A DNA stretch of 64,000 nucleotides, from NCBI GenBank assembly GCA_017430085.1, contig JAFRNR010000014.1, positions 43,099 to 107,098 on the forward strand, read 5' to 3'. Source of the stretch: Lachnospiraceae bacterium. Its GTDB lineage: Bacteria > Bacillota > Clostridia > Lachnospirales > Lachnospiraceae. Position numbers and translations under genes: made by a program. Below, one piece after another: positions 1 to 8,519 of this stretch. Position 1 is the first letter of the stretch, and each line of letters starts with the position of its first letter. A model generated the notes under the pieces. That model saw nothing but the letters and a program-made list of their open reading frames with translations, was not told the origin of the DNA and ran no database searches.

Positions 1-406
1 CGATGCGGTCCACGACGTCCAGGCCGCTCACGGCCTTGCCGAACGCCGCGTACTGGCCGTCCAGGTGCGGCGCGTCCTGATGCATGATAAAGAACTGCGA
101 GCCGGCCGAATCCGGGTTCATGGTGCGCGCCATCGAGATCACGCCGCGCGTGTGCTTCAGGTCGTTTTTCACGCCGTTGGCCGCGAATTCGCCCTTGATG
201 GTATAGCCGGGGCCGCCCGTGCCGGTGCCCTTCGGGTCGCCGCCCTGGATCATGAATCCGGGGATGACCCGGTGGAAGATCAGGCCGTCGTAGAAGCCTT
301 TCTCCGCCAGATCTTCAAAGTTTTTTACGGTGATCGGGGCGATCTCCGGATACAGTTCCAGTTCGATCACGCCGCCGTCTTCCATGGTGATGATAGCTTT
401 GCTCAT
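1..406 (-). CDS. Peptidyl-prolyl cis-trans isomerase (cyclophilin), 3'-truncated
   Basis: Cyclophilin-type proline isomerase that assists protein folding. Only the first 135 codons are in the window; the 3' end lies beyond base 1. Visible landmarks are FHRVIPGFMIQGGD at residues 44-57, with the catalytic Arg46, and SAGSQFFIM at about 100-108, both core cyclophilin active-site segments. There is no signal peptide, so it should be cytoplasmic. The start at 406 is preceded by a GGAGG-like site (revcomp of 410-420). The family call is firm; which cellular clients it serves cannot be seen. Confidence 0.93.
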   Translation of the reverse strand, partial: MSKAIITMEDGGVIELELYPEIAPITVKNFEDLAEKGFYDGLIFHRVIPGFMIQGGDPKGTGTGGPGYTIKGEFAANGVKNDLKHTRGVISMARTMNPDSAGSQFFIMHQDAPHLDGQYAAFGKAVSGLDVVDRI

Positions 407-520
407 TATATCCTCCGATAGGAAAATCATTATCTTATAGAATAACACGGATCGGCGCGAAAAACAATGAAAACCGCATCGTTTTCCGTCCGGTCCGTGT
501 CAGAGGAAGGGTTAGCCGGG

Positions 521-1747
521 TCAATTCCGCTCTTTTTCTCCGATGCGCGCGGCCGCCCGGCACAGCGCCATCGTGAGGAGCATGTCGGGCAGGGAGTTGC
601 CGACGGGGATGTCCAGGGTCATGAGGAAGCGGTAGGCGGCGAAACCGAGGGTCCAGATGATCAGGTTTTTCCAGTCGAAGGCGCGGCCGCTGCGGTCCCG
701 TTTCAGGAGGAAGAAGTCCGCGATCTGGATGGCGATCATGGGGGCAAAAACGGAGCCGATCAGGTAGAGGAAGTCCGTGATATCGTCCATCGGGAAGAGG
801 ACGGCGCCTGCGGTGCCCAGGACGGCGGCGCCGACGGCGACCCATTTGCCGGGGATCTTCGCGGAGATGGATTCGCTGGAAACGCCGGCCGAATAGGCGT
901 CCATGAAGGTGGTCGTCACGGTGGAGAGCACGATGATGAGCAGGCCGCCCGCGCCGAGGCCAGCTTTGAGGATGATCTGTGCGATGTCCGATTCGCCCGC
1001 GAAGATGGCCGCGCCCATGCCGATGACGTACATCCAGCAGCTGACCAGGCCGTAGACGGCGGCGCTGGCGGCAGTGGCTTTGACCGGCTTCGCGGCGGTG
1101 CGCGTATAGTCGCTGATGAGCGGCAGCCAGGACAGGGGCATGGCCACGGACAGTTCCACGGCCGCGCCGAAGCTCATGGCTTCCTCCGCCGCCCCGCCGG
1201 ACGCCGCGCCGCCCCGGAAGATCACCGCGCTGAGGATGATGGTCAGGATGAACAGGGCCGACATGGCGACAATATTGAGTTTCTCCAGGTTTTTGATCCC
1301 GATCAGGATCCAGAGCACGATCAGCCCGCCAATCACCAGGCACCAGACCCAGCGCCCGGCCGCCAGCACGCCTTCCGCCGCCAGCGAGCCGTCATAGATC
1401 ATGATAGCAGTCCAGCCCAGCAGCTGCAGCACGTTCAGGGCCGCGAAGAGCAGTGCGCCGCGGCCGCCGAAGCTCATTTTGACGGTCTCCATCGCGCTTT
1501 TTTCGCTGCGGGCGCCGATGAGGCCTGCCAGGAAGAGCAGCACGCAGCCGATGACGTGGCCCAGCAGGATGGCCAGCAGGCCTTTGCCGAAGCCGAGCGG
1601 CGCAAAATACGTGCCGGTCAGGATCTCCGCGAGGGAGACGCCGGCGCCGAACCAGATGAGGCTGTTTTCGAGGACGGAGGTTTTCTTTTCGGGGACGGCA
1701 GCGCCTGTTCCTGCGGGCGCGCCTGTGCCGTTGTTCTGCGCGCTCAT
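521..1747 (-). CDS. cytX: Hydroxymethylpyrimidine permease CytX (NCS1 family)
   Basis: Predicted NCS1-family membrane permease of 408 aa with about 12 hydrophobic segments after a short Ala/Gly/Pro-rich cytoplasmic N-terminus. The first membrane region (SLIWFGAGVSLAEILTGTYF, about residues 29-48) resembles the CytX group of cytosine-permease relatives found in thiamine clusters. Its start codon overlaps the thiD stop (ATGA, 1744-1747), so it is translationally coupled and is the last gene of the TPP-riboswitch operon. From that context it most likely imports HMP or a related pyrimidine for ThiD. Cytosine or another nucleobase is the alternative substrate. Confidence 0.85.
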   Translation of the reverse strand: MSAQNNGTGAPAGTGAAVPEKKTSVLENSLIWFGAGVSLAEILTGTYFAPLGFGKGLLAILLGHVIGCVLLFLAGLIGARSEKSAMETVKMSFGGRGALLFAALNVLQLLGWTAIMIYDGSLAAEGVLAAGRWVWCLVIGGLIVLWILIGIKNLEKLNIVAMSALFILTIILSAVIFRGGAASGGAAEEAMSFGAAVELSVAMPLSWLPLISDYTRTAAKPVKATAASAAVYGLVSCWMYVIGMGAAIFAGESDIAQIILKAGLGAGGLLIIVLSTVTTTFMDAYSAGVSSESISAKIPGKWVAVGAAVLGTAGAVLFPMDDITDFLYLIGSVFAPMIAIQIADFFLLKRDRSGRAFDWKNLIIWTLGFAAYRFLMTLDIPVGNSLPDMLLTMALCRAAARIGEKERN

Positions 1748-2553
1748 CCCTCCGCCTCCTCCGCGAACGGGCCGGTCAGCGCGAAATTATGCGCCATCGG
1801 GCCGCTGCCCGCGCCGAGGTCCAGCATCGCCGCCAGAGCGCCGGAAATATACTCTTTCGCGCGCCGTACGGACTCCTCCAGAGAGAAGCCCTTCGCCAGA
1901 TTCGAGGCGATGGCGCTGGAGAGCGTGCAGCCCGTGCCGTGGGTGTTCGGATTCGGGATGCGGCGGCCGTTGAACCAGGTCAGGCGGCCGTCGGTGTAAA
2001 GCAGGTCGTTCGCATCATTGACGGCGTGGCCGCCCTTGAGGAGGACGGCGCAGGAGAAATTTTCCCCGATCGCCGCGGCCGCGCGCTCCATATCGGCCGG
2101 ATTTAATATCTTTTCCCCGCAAAGCACTTCCGCTTCCGGCACGTTCGGCGTCAGCAGGTCCGCCAGCGGGAACAGTTCGCGGCAGAGGCAGTCCACCGCT
2201 TCCTCGCGGATCAGGCGGGCGCCGCTGGTGGCGACCATGACCGGATCCACCACGGTCCACTGCGGGCGGTAGCGGCGCAGGCGTTCCGCGATCACTTCGA
2301 TGAGGCCTTCGGAGGCCACCATCCCGATCTTGACCGCGTCCGGGCGCAGGTCCGTGAACACGCTGTCGATCTGCTGGCCCAGGAATTCCGGGCTCACTTC
2401 AAAGATCCCCTGCACGCCGGTCGTATTCTGGGCAGTCAGGGCCGTGACCGCACTCGCGGCAAACACGCCGTTCATGGTCATGGTCTTGATATCCGCCTGG
2501 ATGCCGGCGCCTCCGCCGGAATCGCTGCCGGCGATCGTCAATACTACTTTCAT
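1744..2553 (-). CDS. thiD: Hydroxymethylpyrimidine/phosphomethylpyrimidine kinase ThiD
   Basis: Cytoplasmic ribokinase-fold enzyme that phosphorylates HMP to HMP-P and then HMP-PP, the pyrimidine half of thiamine. The N-terminus has the signature TIAGSDSGGGAGIQAD, and the C-terminal anion-hole motif NTHGTGC carries the GTGC loop. Length (269 aa) is typical. I start at 2553 (MKVVLTIAG) because AAGGAG lies 8 nt upstream; an in-frame ATG at 2577 lacks such a site. It lies between the HAD phosphatase and cytX. The operon has no thiC, so HMP must be salvaged, which fits with cytX. Confidence 0.95.
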   Translation of the reverse strand: MKVVLTIAGSDSGGGAGIQADIKTMTMNGVFAASAVTALTAQNTTGVQGIFEVSPEFLGQQIDSVFTDLRPDAVKIGMVASEGLIEVIAERLRRYRPQWTVVDPVMVATSGARLIREEAVDCLCRELFPLADLLTPNVPEAEVLCGEKILNPADMERAAAAIGENFSCAVLLKGGHAVNDANDLLYTDGRLTWFNGRRIPNPNTHGTGCTLSSAIASNLAKGFSLEESVRRAKEYISGALAAMLDLGAGSGPMAHNFALTGPFAEEAEG

Positions 2554-2649
2554 CTTCGCTCCTTTTCGTATCTGCAAAGTCTGTATTGCGTTTTCTATAG
2601 CGACGGAAGGTGGTGCCCCCGATCCGCCGCTGTCAACTGGTCCGGCCGT

Positions 2650-3372
2650 TTATTTCTTACGGCGGAACCAGCCTTTCTTCTCTTTCTGTTCCTTCTGCTC
2701 TTTTGGCGTTTCGCCGCCGCCTATCTTCTGCCACAGCGGCGCCAGGTCCTTGAAACTCTCCAGGTACACGTCCGCCGTCTGTTTCATCTCCTCCTGCTTC
2801 GCTTCGCTGACCCAGTCGTACACGCCCACGGTCACGAAACCGGCTTCCTTCGCAGTCTTGATCGCGTGCAGCGCGTCCTCGAAGACCAGGATCTGTTCCG
2901 GCTTCGCGCGCAGGCGCTTCGCTGCTTCCAGGAAGATGGCGGGGCCGTTCTTGCCCGCGCCGACTTCCGCCGCGGTAACCATCCCTTCGAAATAATCCAG
3001 CAGGCCGTAGCGGTTTAAGGCCACTTCGACCAGCGGGCGGTCCGTCACGGTGGCGATGATGAGCGGGATGCCGCGCATCTGCAGTTCGTCGATCAGCTCG
3101 CGCACGCCGTCTTTCAGCGGCGTTTCCGTGCGGTAGAACTCTTCCATCGCTTTGTTGACGCCCGCGAGGATCTCCTCCGGGGTCTGTTCCACGCCGTATT
3201 CGCGGATCAGGTAGTCCGCGGCTTCGGGCAGGGTCATGTCGAAGATCACCTGCGCCAGGCCGGGCTGCGCCTGCTTGCCGAGGGCCGCCAGGAAGGCGTC
3301 GGGAGCCTTTTCCCAGTGCCCGTTGGAATCGAGCAGTGTGCCGTCCATGTCGAAAATCGCACCCCGGATCAT
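2650..3372 (-). CDS. HAD-superfamily phosphatase, candidate thiamine-phosphate phosphatase
   Basis: HAD hydrolase of 240 aa with motif I FDMDGTLLDSN (residues 7-17, nucleophile Asp8 and Asp10), a helical cap, motif II (ATVTDR) and motif III/IV (VFEDALHAIKTAKEAG). It resembles beta-phosphoglucomutase-type phosphatases. The C-terminal tail is unusually rich in Lys/Glu/Gln and ends WFRRKK. It overlaps thiE by 4 nt, so it is translationally coupled inside the thiamine operon. ThiE makes thiamine monophosphate, yet the operon encodes a thiamine pyrophosphokinase rather than ThiL, so a TMP phosphatase is needed and this is the obvious candidate. The HAD family is certain; the substrate is inference. 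Confidence 0.82.
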   Translation of the reverse strand: MIRGAIFDMDGTLLDSNGHWEKAPDAFLAALGKQAQPGLAQVIFDMTLPEAADYLIREYGVEQTPEEILAGVNKAMEEFYRTETPLKDGVRELIDELQMRGIPLIIATVTDRPLVEVALNRYGLLDYFEGMVTAAEVGAGKNGPAIFLEAAKRLRAKPEQILVFEDALHAIKTAKEAGFVTVGVYDWVSEAKQEEMKQTADVYLESFKDLAPLWQKIGGGETPKEQKEQKEKKGWFRRKK

Positions 3373-4010
3373 ACGTTCAGTTCCTCCTTTACCAGTTCTC
3401 TGAGTTCCGCCGCAGCCGCGCGGATGTCCGGCGCCGCGAAGATCGCGCTCACGACCGCCACGCCGTCGATCCCGCTGCCCGCGAGTTTCGGCAGCGTTTC
3501 CCGCGAGATCCCGCCGATGGCGACCACCGGAATGGAGACCGCCTCGCAGATCGCCTGCAGTGTTTCATAACTCACCCAGTCCGCGTCCGGCTTGGTGCCC
3601 GTGTAGAATACCGCGCCGACGCCCAGGTAATCCGCGCCGTCCGCTTCCGCCTGCAGCGCCTGCTTCACGGTCTGCGCGGAGACGCCGAGGAGTTTGTCCG
3701 GGCCGATCAGCTGGCGCACCAGGGAGGCCGGCGCGTCGTGCTGGCCGATGTGGATGCCGTCCGCGTCGCTCTTGATAGCGATCTCCACGTCGTCGTTGAT
3801 GATCAGCGGGACGTCATAGCGCTCGCACAGCACTTTCAGTTCGCGCGCCTCCTGCAGGAATGCCTCTTCATCCAGTTCCTTTTCCCGCAGCTGCAGGCAG
3901 GTGGCGCCGCCCTGCAGGGCTTCTTCAGCCTGCTCGTAAAGCGTCCGGCCGCGGAGCCAGGCGCGGTCCGTCACTGCGTACAGCGGCATCCAATCCTTAC
4001 AGGAGTTCAT
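3369..4010 (-). CDS. thiE: Thiamine-phosphate synthase ThiE
   Basis: TIM-barrel enzyme of 213 aa joining HMP-PP and thiazole phosphate to give thiamine monophosphate. Visible family signatures are LYAVTDR near the N-terminus, CLQLREK (diphosphate-binding Arg), DADGIHIGQ, DYLGVGAVFYTGTKPDA (the phosphate loop) and VVAIGGIS. Its 5' end overlaps the 3' end of thiM (3997-4010), so the two are coupled. Activity is cytoplasmic and depends on ThiD and ThiM products made by the same transcript. No irregularities. Confidence 0.96.
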   Translation of the reverse strand: MNSCKDWMPLYAVTDRAWLRGRTLYEQAEEALQGGATCLQLREKELDEEAFLQEARELKVLCERYDVPLIINDDVEIAIKSDADGIHIGQHDAPASLVRQLIGPDKLLGVSAQTVKQALQAEADGADYLGVGAVFYTGTKPDADWVSYETLQAICEAVSIPVVAIGGISRETLPKLAGSGIDGVAVVSAIFAAPDIRAAAAELRELVKEELNV

Positions 4011-4830
4011 ATTTCGCTCCTTCCGCCAGCTGCGCGCCGGTCAGGTTGAATATCGCATCGATGATATAATTGCGGTAGCTGGAGTTCCCGTCCGCCGCGC
4101 CCAGCCGCGCGTGCGCGATCTCGCCGCACAGGCCCATGGCGCAGACCGCCGCGCAGACCGCTTCGAACGGGCGGTCCGGGTTGGCGACCACGTAGGCCGT
4201 CGTCATGGCGGAGAGCATGCAGCCCGTGCCGGTGATGCGGCTCATCATCGGGTGGCCGTTGCGGATCAGGCAGACCCGCGTGCCGTCCGTGATGACGTCC
4301 GTCGCGCCGGTGATCGCGATCACCGCGCCGGTCCGTTCCGCCAGCCCCTTCGCAAACGCGATCACGCTGTCCCGGTTGGCCGCGTTCAGCTGATCCGCCG
4401 CATCCGCGTCCACGCCCTTCGTGGTCGCGCTGCCCTGCGCCAGCGCCTTGATCTCCGAGATATTGCCGCGGATCACGGCCAGTTTCAGCGCGTCCAGCAG
4501 GCCCGCCGCCGTTTCCGTCCGCAGCCGGGACGCGCCGGCGCCTACAGGATCCAGCAGCACCGGATGGCCCAGTTCATTCGCGCGCCGGCCCGCCAGATAC
4601 ATGGCCGGGATCGTCCGCGCGTTCAGCGTCCCGATATTGATGTTCAGGCCGCCGCAGATGGAGGTAATGTCCTCCACGTCGCCCGCGTCGTCCGACATGA
4701 TGGGCGAGCCGCCGCAGGCCAGCAGGATATTGGCGCAGTCGTTCACCGTCACGTAGTTGGTGATGTTGTGCACCAGAGGTGTCTTCGCTCTTACGTTTTC
4801 CAGCATTTCGGCCAAATTCAGGTCTTTCAT
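3997..4830 (-). CDS. thiM: Hydroxyethylthiazole kinase ThiM
   Basis: Ribokinase-fold kinase that phosphorylates salvaged 4-methyl-5-(2-hydroxyethyl)thiazole. Motifs: VHNITNYVT near the start, SPIMSDD (substrate loop), LLDPVGAGAS and the anion-hole TGTGCMLSA near the C-terminus. I prefer ATG 4830 (MKDLNLAEM) over ATG 4836 because the AAAAGGAG site is 7 nt from the former and only 1 nt from the latter. It is the second gene of the TPP-riboswitch operon. With no thiazole synthesis genes (thiG, thiF, thiS, thiH) here, ThiM indicates thiazole salvage. Confidence 0.95.
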   Translation of the reverse strand: MKDLNLAEMLENVRAKTPLVHNITNYVTVNDCANILLACGGSPIMSDDAGDVEDITSICGGLNINIGTLNARTIPAMYLAGRRANELGHPVLLDPVGAGASRLRTETAAGLLDALKLAVIRGNISEIKALAQGSATTKGVDADAADQLNAANRDSVIAFAKGLAERTGAVIAITGATDVITDGTRVCLIRNGHPMMSRITGTGCMLSAMTTAYVVANPDRPFEAVCAAVCAMGLCGEIAHARLGAADGNSSYRNYIIDAIFNLTGAQLAEGAKYELL

Positions 4831-4926
4831 ATTCATACTCCTTTTTATGCGACCGGTCAGATTTGATCTGCTTGCCGTTTATTGCCTGATCCGTCAGGCA
4901 TTTTTCCATTGTTTCCCGATGCCGTT

Positions 4927-5574
4927 TCAGATGTGCTCGCCGTCCTTCAGTTTCGACTGTATGACCAGCAGGATGCCGTCCCGGAACGATATCTCCGCCT
5001 CCGCCGCGGTCCAGTGATTGCTTACGCCCAGCGGGAAACTGCTCTCCAGGGCCAGTTCTTCCCCGTCGTACTTGGTCCCCTTCAGGGACAGGCCCTCCAC
5101 GCGGTCCGACAGCGCGAACAGCGACAGGGAGCGGTCTGCCCGGCGCGGCAGTTTGACCGGTCCCGCCTCCGGGGCGATCACCAGCGCTTCCGTATCCGCG
5201 CCGGTCAGCCGCACGCGGACCGCGCCGCTTTTCACCGCGTACGCGCCGCTCTGCAGATTCGCCACCGTGTGATCCCACCGCCCGCCGAACGCGCACAGGA
5301 TCACGATCTCCCGGAACCCCGCCGCCAGCGCTTCCTTCACCGCCAGCATCGTATCCGTATCGTCCTTCCGGCTGGGCACACGTTTGACGGGCACCCCCTC
5401 CGGCGCCGGCGCGGAATCGAAATCTCCCACCGCCAGGTCCGGGGCCAGCCCCAGGCGCTCCGCGTACCGCCAGCCGATATCGCAGGCGATGACGCAGGCC
5501 GGCGTTTTATTCTTCAGGTCGTCCGGCAGTTCGCAGAAATCGCCGCCGGTAATGATCAGACAATACCTGTCCAT
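4927..5574 (-). CDS. Thiamine pyrophosphokinase
   Basis: Cytoplasmic kinase of 215 aa converting free thiamine plus ATP to thiamine pyrophosphate. Landmarks: an N-terminal LIITGGDF strand-loop, AVGDFDSAP (TPK catalytic Asp region), DDTDTMLAVKEAL and GGRWDHTVANLQ, all typical of the TPK N-terminal catalytic domain, followed by a beta-rich thiamine-binding domain. I start at 5574 (MDRYCLI), where GGAGG is about 6 nt upstream; the longer reading frame to 5628 runs into the leader terminator. It is the first gene behind the TPP riboswitch, so the end-product enzyme is under TPP feedback. Confidence 0.93.
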   Translation of the reverse strand: MDRYCLIITGGDFCELPDDLKNKTPACVIACDIGWRYAERLGLAPDLAVGDFDSAPAPEGVPVKRVPSRKDDTDTMLAVKEALAAGFREIVILCAFGGRWDHTVANLQSGAYAVKSGAVRVRLTGADTEALVIAPEAGPVKLPRRADRSLSLFALSDRVEGLSLKGTKYDGEELALESSFPLGVSNHWTAAEAEISFRDGILLVIQSKLKDGEHI

Positions 5575-5591
5575 GTTTCCTCCGCTCACAC

Positions 5592-5612
5592 AAAAACCGC
5601 CCCGCAGGGCGG
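5592..5612 (-). terminator. Intrinsic terminator of the TPP-riboswitch leader
   Basis: On the minus strand CCGCCC-TGCG-GGGCGG is followed directly by TTTTTG, between the TPP aptamer and the first start codon. It is a standard intrinsic terminator. Its position indicates transcriptional attenuation when TPP binds. Confidence 0.85.
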
Positions 5613-5630
5613 TCCATGTCTGTGCCAAAA

Positions 5631-5714
5631 TCCTCTCCCTCCGCCGGCATTACCCGGATCAGGTAAAGGGTCGAAGCTTTTGCTTCCTCTCAGCCTGCCA
5701 CACAAGCTCCCCTG
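5631..5714 (-). ncRNA. TPP riboswitch (THI element)
   Basis: Read on the minus strand this stretch contains the THI-box landmarks in order: GGGGAGC, GGCTGAGAG, ACCCTTTACCTGATCCGGG and TAATGCCGGCGGAGGGA. These are the conserved TPP-binding core, with both ligand-contacting helices. It lies between a strong promoter (5723-5751) and an intrinsic terminator (5592-5612) ahead of the thiamine salvage operon, so TPP should switch the operon off by termination. The aptamer identity is very clear; the exact pairing of the antiterminator was not worked out. Confidence 0.96.
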
Positions 5715-5722
5715 CTGCCCGT

Positions 5723-5751
5723 ATCATAGCACGCCGCGCGCGGCCGCGCAA
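5723..5751 (-). promoter_or_regulatory. Promoter of the thiamine operon
   Basis: TTGCGC (-35, revcomp of 5746-5751), a 17-nt spacer and TATGAT (-10, revcomp of 5723-5728), immediately upstream of the TPP aptamer. Confidence 0.75.
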
Positions 5752-5787
5752 GGGGAAAGCAGGAAAAAAGAGTCGCCGGGAAGGCCG

Positions 5788-6492
5788 TTATTCCACCTTC
5801 AGCATCCGGTACCCGATCCCGATGTGCGTCTGGATGTACTGCGGGGAGTCCGCGTCCGGCTCCAGTTTTTTCCGGAGCGAGACCATGAAAACGCGCAGGG
5901 AGGCGACGTCGTTTTCCCAGCTGCGGCCCCAGATCTTCTGGGTGATGAAGGTGTGGGTCAGGACGCGGCCGGTGTTGCGGGCCAGGAGGCAGAGGAGTTT
6001 ATACTCGATCGGGGTCAGTTTGAGTTCTCCGCCGTTCAGGAAGGCACAGCCCGCGGAGTAATCGATCGAAAGCGCGCCATTCGTGTAGACGGACTCCTCC
6101 GGGCCGGTGCCGGCGCTCATCAGGGAAAGGCGGCGGATCGTGACGCGCAGGCGCGCCAGGAGTTCCTCCACGGAAAACGGCTTGGTTAGGTAATCGTCCG
6201 CGCCGGCGTCCAGCGCTTCGATCTTGTCCGCATCCTCGCTGCGTGCGCTGATCACGATGACGGGCATGTTGGACCAGGCCCGGATCTGCCGAATGACGTC
6301 GATCCCGTCGCGGTCCGGCAGACCGAGGTCCAGGAAGACCACGTCGGGATTGTAGGAGGAGGCCTTCAGGATGGCTTCCGCCCCGTTCCCGGCGGTCAGA
6401 TAGCGGTAATCATGCGTTTTCAGGGTGGTAACGATCAGGTTGCGGACGGGAGCATCGTCCTCCACCACCAGTATGACCGGTCTGTTATTCAT
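5788..6492 (-). CDS. kdpE: KdpE-like OmpR-family response regulator
   Basis: Two-domain response regulator of 234 aa. The receiver has the acidic pair EDD at 11-13, the phosphoacceptor Asp55 (VFLDLGLPD) and the conserved Lys in LTKPF at about 103. The C-terminal half is an OmpR/PhoB winged helix ending IGIGYRMLKVE. The ATG at 6492 overlaps the kdpD stop (ATGAATAA), giving tight coupling. Longer frames upstream are only shadow of kdpD. No kdpFABC genes are present; the nearest transporter is TrkH/TrkA in the same operon, so it probably controls that. The direct repeats at 10680-10718 are the likely binding site. Confidence 0.93.
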   Translation of the reverse strand: MNNRPVILVVEDDAPVRNLIVTTLKTHDYRYLTAGNGAEAILKASSYNPDVVFLDLGLPDRDGIDVIRQIRAWSNMPVIVISARSEDADKIEALDAGADDYLTKPFSVEELLARLRVTIRRLSLMSAGTGPEESVYTNGALSIDYSAGCAFLNGGELKLTPIEYKLLCLLARNTGRVLTHTFITQKIWGRSWENDVASLRVFMVSLRKKLEPDADSPQYIQTHIGIGYRMLKVE

Positions 6493-8458
6493 CGGCAGGC
6501 ACCTCCTGGGCAGGCAGGGTAAAGCAGAAGCGGCAGCCGTGCGGCGGGTTGTCCGACAGCGTGATCGCGCCGCCGTGCGCTTCCACGATCGCGCGGCAGA
6601 GCGCCAGGCCCAGCCCCAGGCCGCGGCGGCCGTCCGCGATCTTGCTTTCTCCGGTATAGAACATTTCGAACACGTGCGGCTTGATCTCGTCCGGGATCCC
6701 CGGGCCGTCGTCGCACACGCTGACCGCAATGTCCGCGCCGCGTTTTTCGCTGCGGACCGTGATCGCGGAATCCGGCTGCGTGTTCTTGACCGCGTTGTTG
6801 ATCAGATTGATCAGCACCTGCGTGATCAGACGGGTGTCCATGCGGGCCAGCAGCAGGCGGTCTCCGCCCTCCACGGTGATCCGGTGGGTCGCAGCGCGGC
6901 GGTCGATATGCTTCAGCGCTTCGTCGATCACGTCGCCGACCACCTCGGGCGCCGGGTGCAGGTCCATCGTCCCGTTTTCGATGCGGGAGATGGAGAGCAG
7001 GTTTTCGACCAGGTCGATCAGCCATTCGGAGTCGTCATAGATGTCTGAGAAGATCTGTTTCAGGGCTTCGCGGTCCAGCTGTTCGTAATGGTTCAGCAGG
7101 TTGCTGGCGTTGCCCGAGATCGAGGTCAGAGGCGTGCGGATATCATGCGAGATCGTGCGCAGCAGGTTCGAGCGCAGCTGCTCATTGCGGGCGATACGGG
7201 CCGCCTGCTCCTTTTCCTCGGCGTTGCGCAGGCTCTCCAGCGCCAGCGCGCATTCGCCCAGGATCGACAGGAAAACGCTGTATTCAAAAGTCTCCAGCGG
7301 CCGGCCGTTCAGGCGGATACCGATCACGCCGTAGCAAGTACTGTTCAGCGACACCGGATGATACACCGCCTGTGCTTCCGGGAAATGCTCCGTGCCGCAG
7401 CCGGCGGGCTCGCGGTGCGTAAAGGCCCACTCGGCGGTCTCCCGCTCCGGGTCGTCCGCCAGCGGCCTTCCGGCTGTCTGTCCGGCGTCGAACAGACTCC
7501 CCGGCCCGAGCCGGCCGCCGCTGTCCGGGCGGTACACCGTCACTTCCCGGTCCAGCAGCGTGATGACCTGGCCGGCCGTGATCCGGATCACGCTGTCCGC
7601 GTCGCCGGCCTTCTGCAGCAGCTGGTTCGTATCGAACAGCACGCGCGCGCGGAACGCTTCGTGCGCCGCCTGCCGCGCCGAGGCCTTCAGTTTATTGGCC
7701 AGCGTGCCCGTGATCAGCGCGGACGCGAGCATGATGGCGAACGTCACCGCGTATTCCGTTTCGTACGTGTGGAAACTGAAGCGCGGCTCGATGAAAAAGT
7801 AGTTGAACAGGAACACGCTCGCCAGCGAACTGACCACGCTGTACAGCGGGCTGACCGTGACCACGGAGATCAGCAGCACGCCCAGGATAAACACGGTGAT
7901 GATATTGGCTTCCGAAAAACCGAAGCGCATGAATGCCAGTCCGACCAGTGTCACCGCGACCAGAAGCAGAAGCGTCAGCAGGGAGTCCTTTACGCTCAGC
8001 CCGGTCCGGTCTGTGCGGCGGCGCCGCTCGTGCTGGTATTTGAGGTCCACCGAGGAATCGGGGATGATGTAGACGTCCACGTCCGGGGCGTTCAGGATGA
8101 TCTGCTCCGTGAGCGGCGGCTTGCTCCAGAAATGCTGGCGCTTCGCGCCGCTGCGTCCCATCACGATCTTGGTGGTGCCGGAGATGTGGGCGAATTCCGC
8201 GATCTGGACCGGGATGTCGTCCCCGACGATCGTCGTCACGGATGCGCCGCCCTGCTCCGCAAAGCGGATGTTGCGCTGCAGCCGCTCCTTATCCTCCTCC
8301 GGCAGCGAATCGTAGTGCGAGGGCCGGATATAGATGGCAGTCAGCGCGGCGTGAAAAGCCTCCGCCATGCGGATGGCGGCGCCGATCACCTTCTGGTTCG
8401 TGGGGGACGGCGATAGGCAGACCAGGATCCGCTCGCCGCTTTCCCTTGCTGTCTCCAT
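6485..8458 (-). CDS. kdpD: KdpD-like sensor kinase lacking the N-terminal KdpD domain
   Basis: Membrane histidine kinase of 657 aa, against about 900 for classical KdpD. It begins directly with the universal-stress-protein domain (about residues 8-140), followed by four DUF4118 membrane helices (about 165-260), a GAF-like region, the H-box SHDIRTPL (His near 437) and an ATPase domain with NLINNAVKNT and DDGPGIP. The roughly 210-residue N-terminal Walker domain is absent. The start at 8458 has AAAGGA upstream, and no KdpD coding sequence lies 5' of it. Residues 16-43 read SPS-X20-LTAIY, close to the SxS-X20-FTAxY signature reported for c-di-AMP binding by Staphylococcus KdpD. It is coupled to kdpE and follows trkH-trkA. 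Confidence 0.93.
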   Translation of the reverse strand: METARESGERILVCLSPSPTNQKVIGAAIRMAEAFHAALTAIYIRPSHYDSLPEEDKERLQRNIRFAEQGGASVTTIVGDDIPVQIAEFAHISGTTKIVMGRSGAKRQHFWSKPPLTEQIILNAPDVDVYIIPDSSVDLKYQHERRRRTDRTGLSVKDSLLTLLLLVAVTLVGLAFMRFGFSEANIITVFILGVLLISVVTVSPLYSVVSSLASVFLFNYFFIEPRFSFHTYETEYAVTFAIMLASALITGTLANKLKASARQAAHEAFRARVLFDTNQLLQKAGDADSVIRITAGQVITLLDREVTVYRPDSGGRLGPGSLFDAGQTAGRPLADDPERETAEWAFTHREPAGCGTEHFPEAQAVYHPVSLNSTCYGVIGIRLNGRPLETFEYSVFLSILGECALALESLRNAEEKEQAARIARNEQLRSNLLRTISHDIRTPLTSISGNASNLLNHYEQLDREALKQIFSDIYDDSEWLIDLVENLLSISRIENGTMDLHPAPEVVGDVIDEALKHIDRRAATHRITVEGGDRLLLARMDTRLITQVLINLINNAVKNTQPDSAITVRSEKRGADIAVSVCDDGPGIPDEIKPHVFEMFYTGESKIADGRRGLGLGLALCRAIVEAHGGAITLSDNPPHGCRFCFTLPAQEVPADE

Positions 8459-8519
8459 ACTGATATCCTTTCTGCGCAGGCTGCGGTTTGATTATAGCAC
8501 AAAACGGCGGGCCGCGCAC

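Noticed and set aside
467..1999. Long plus-strand frame opposite cytX and thiD
   Set aside because: High GC gives long antisense frames; the sequence is Gly/Arg/Ala/Asp low-complexity and the minus-strand genes are unmistakable. Same reasoning for 4882-6189, 17736-19427, 19135-21495, 45304-47250 and 47290-49218.
6493..6729. KdpE extension to 6729
   Set aside because: Arg/Ser-rich out-of-frame translation of the kdpD ATPase domain.
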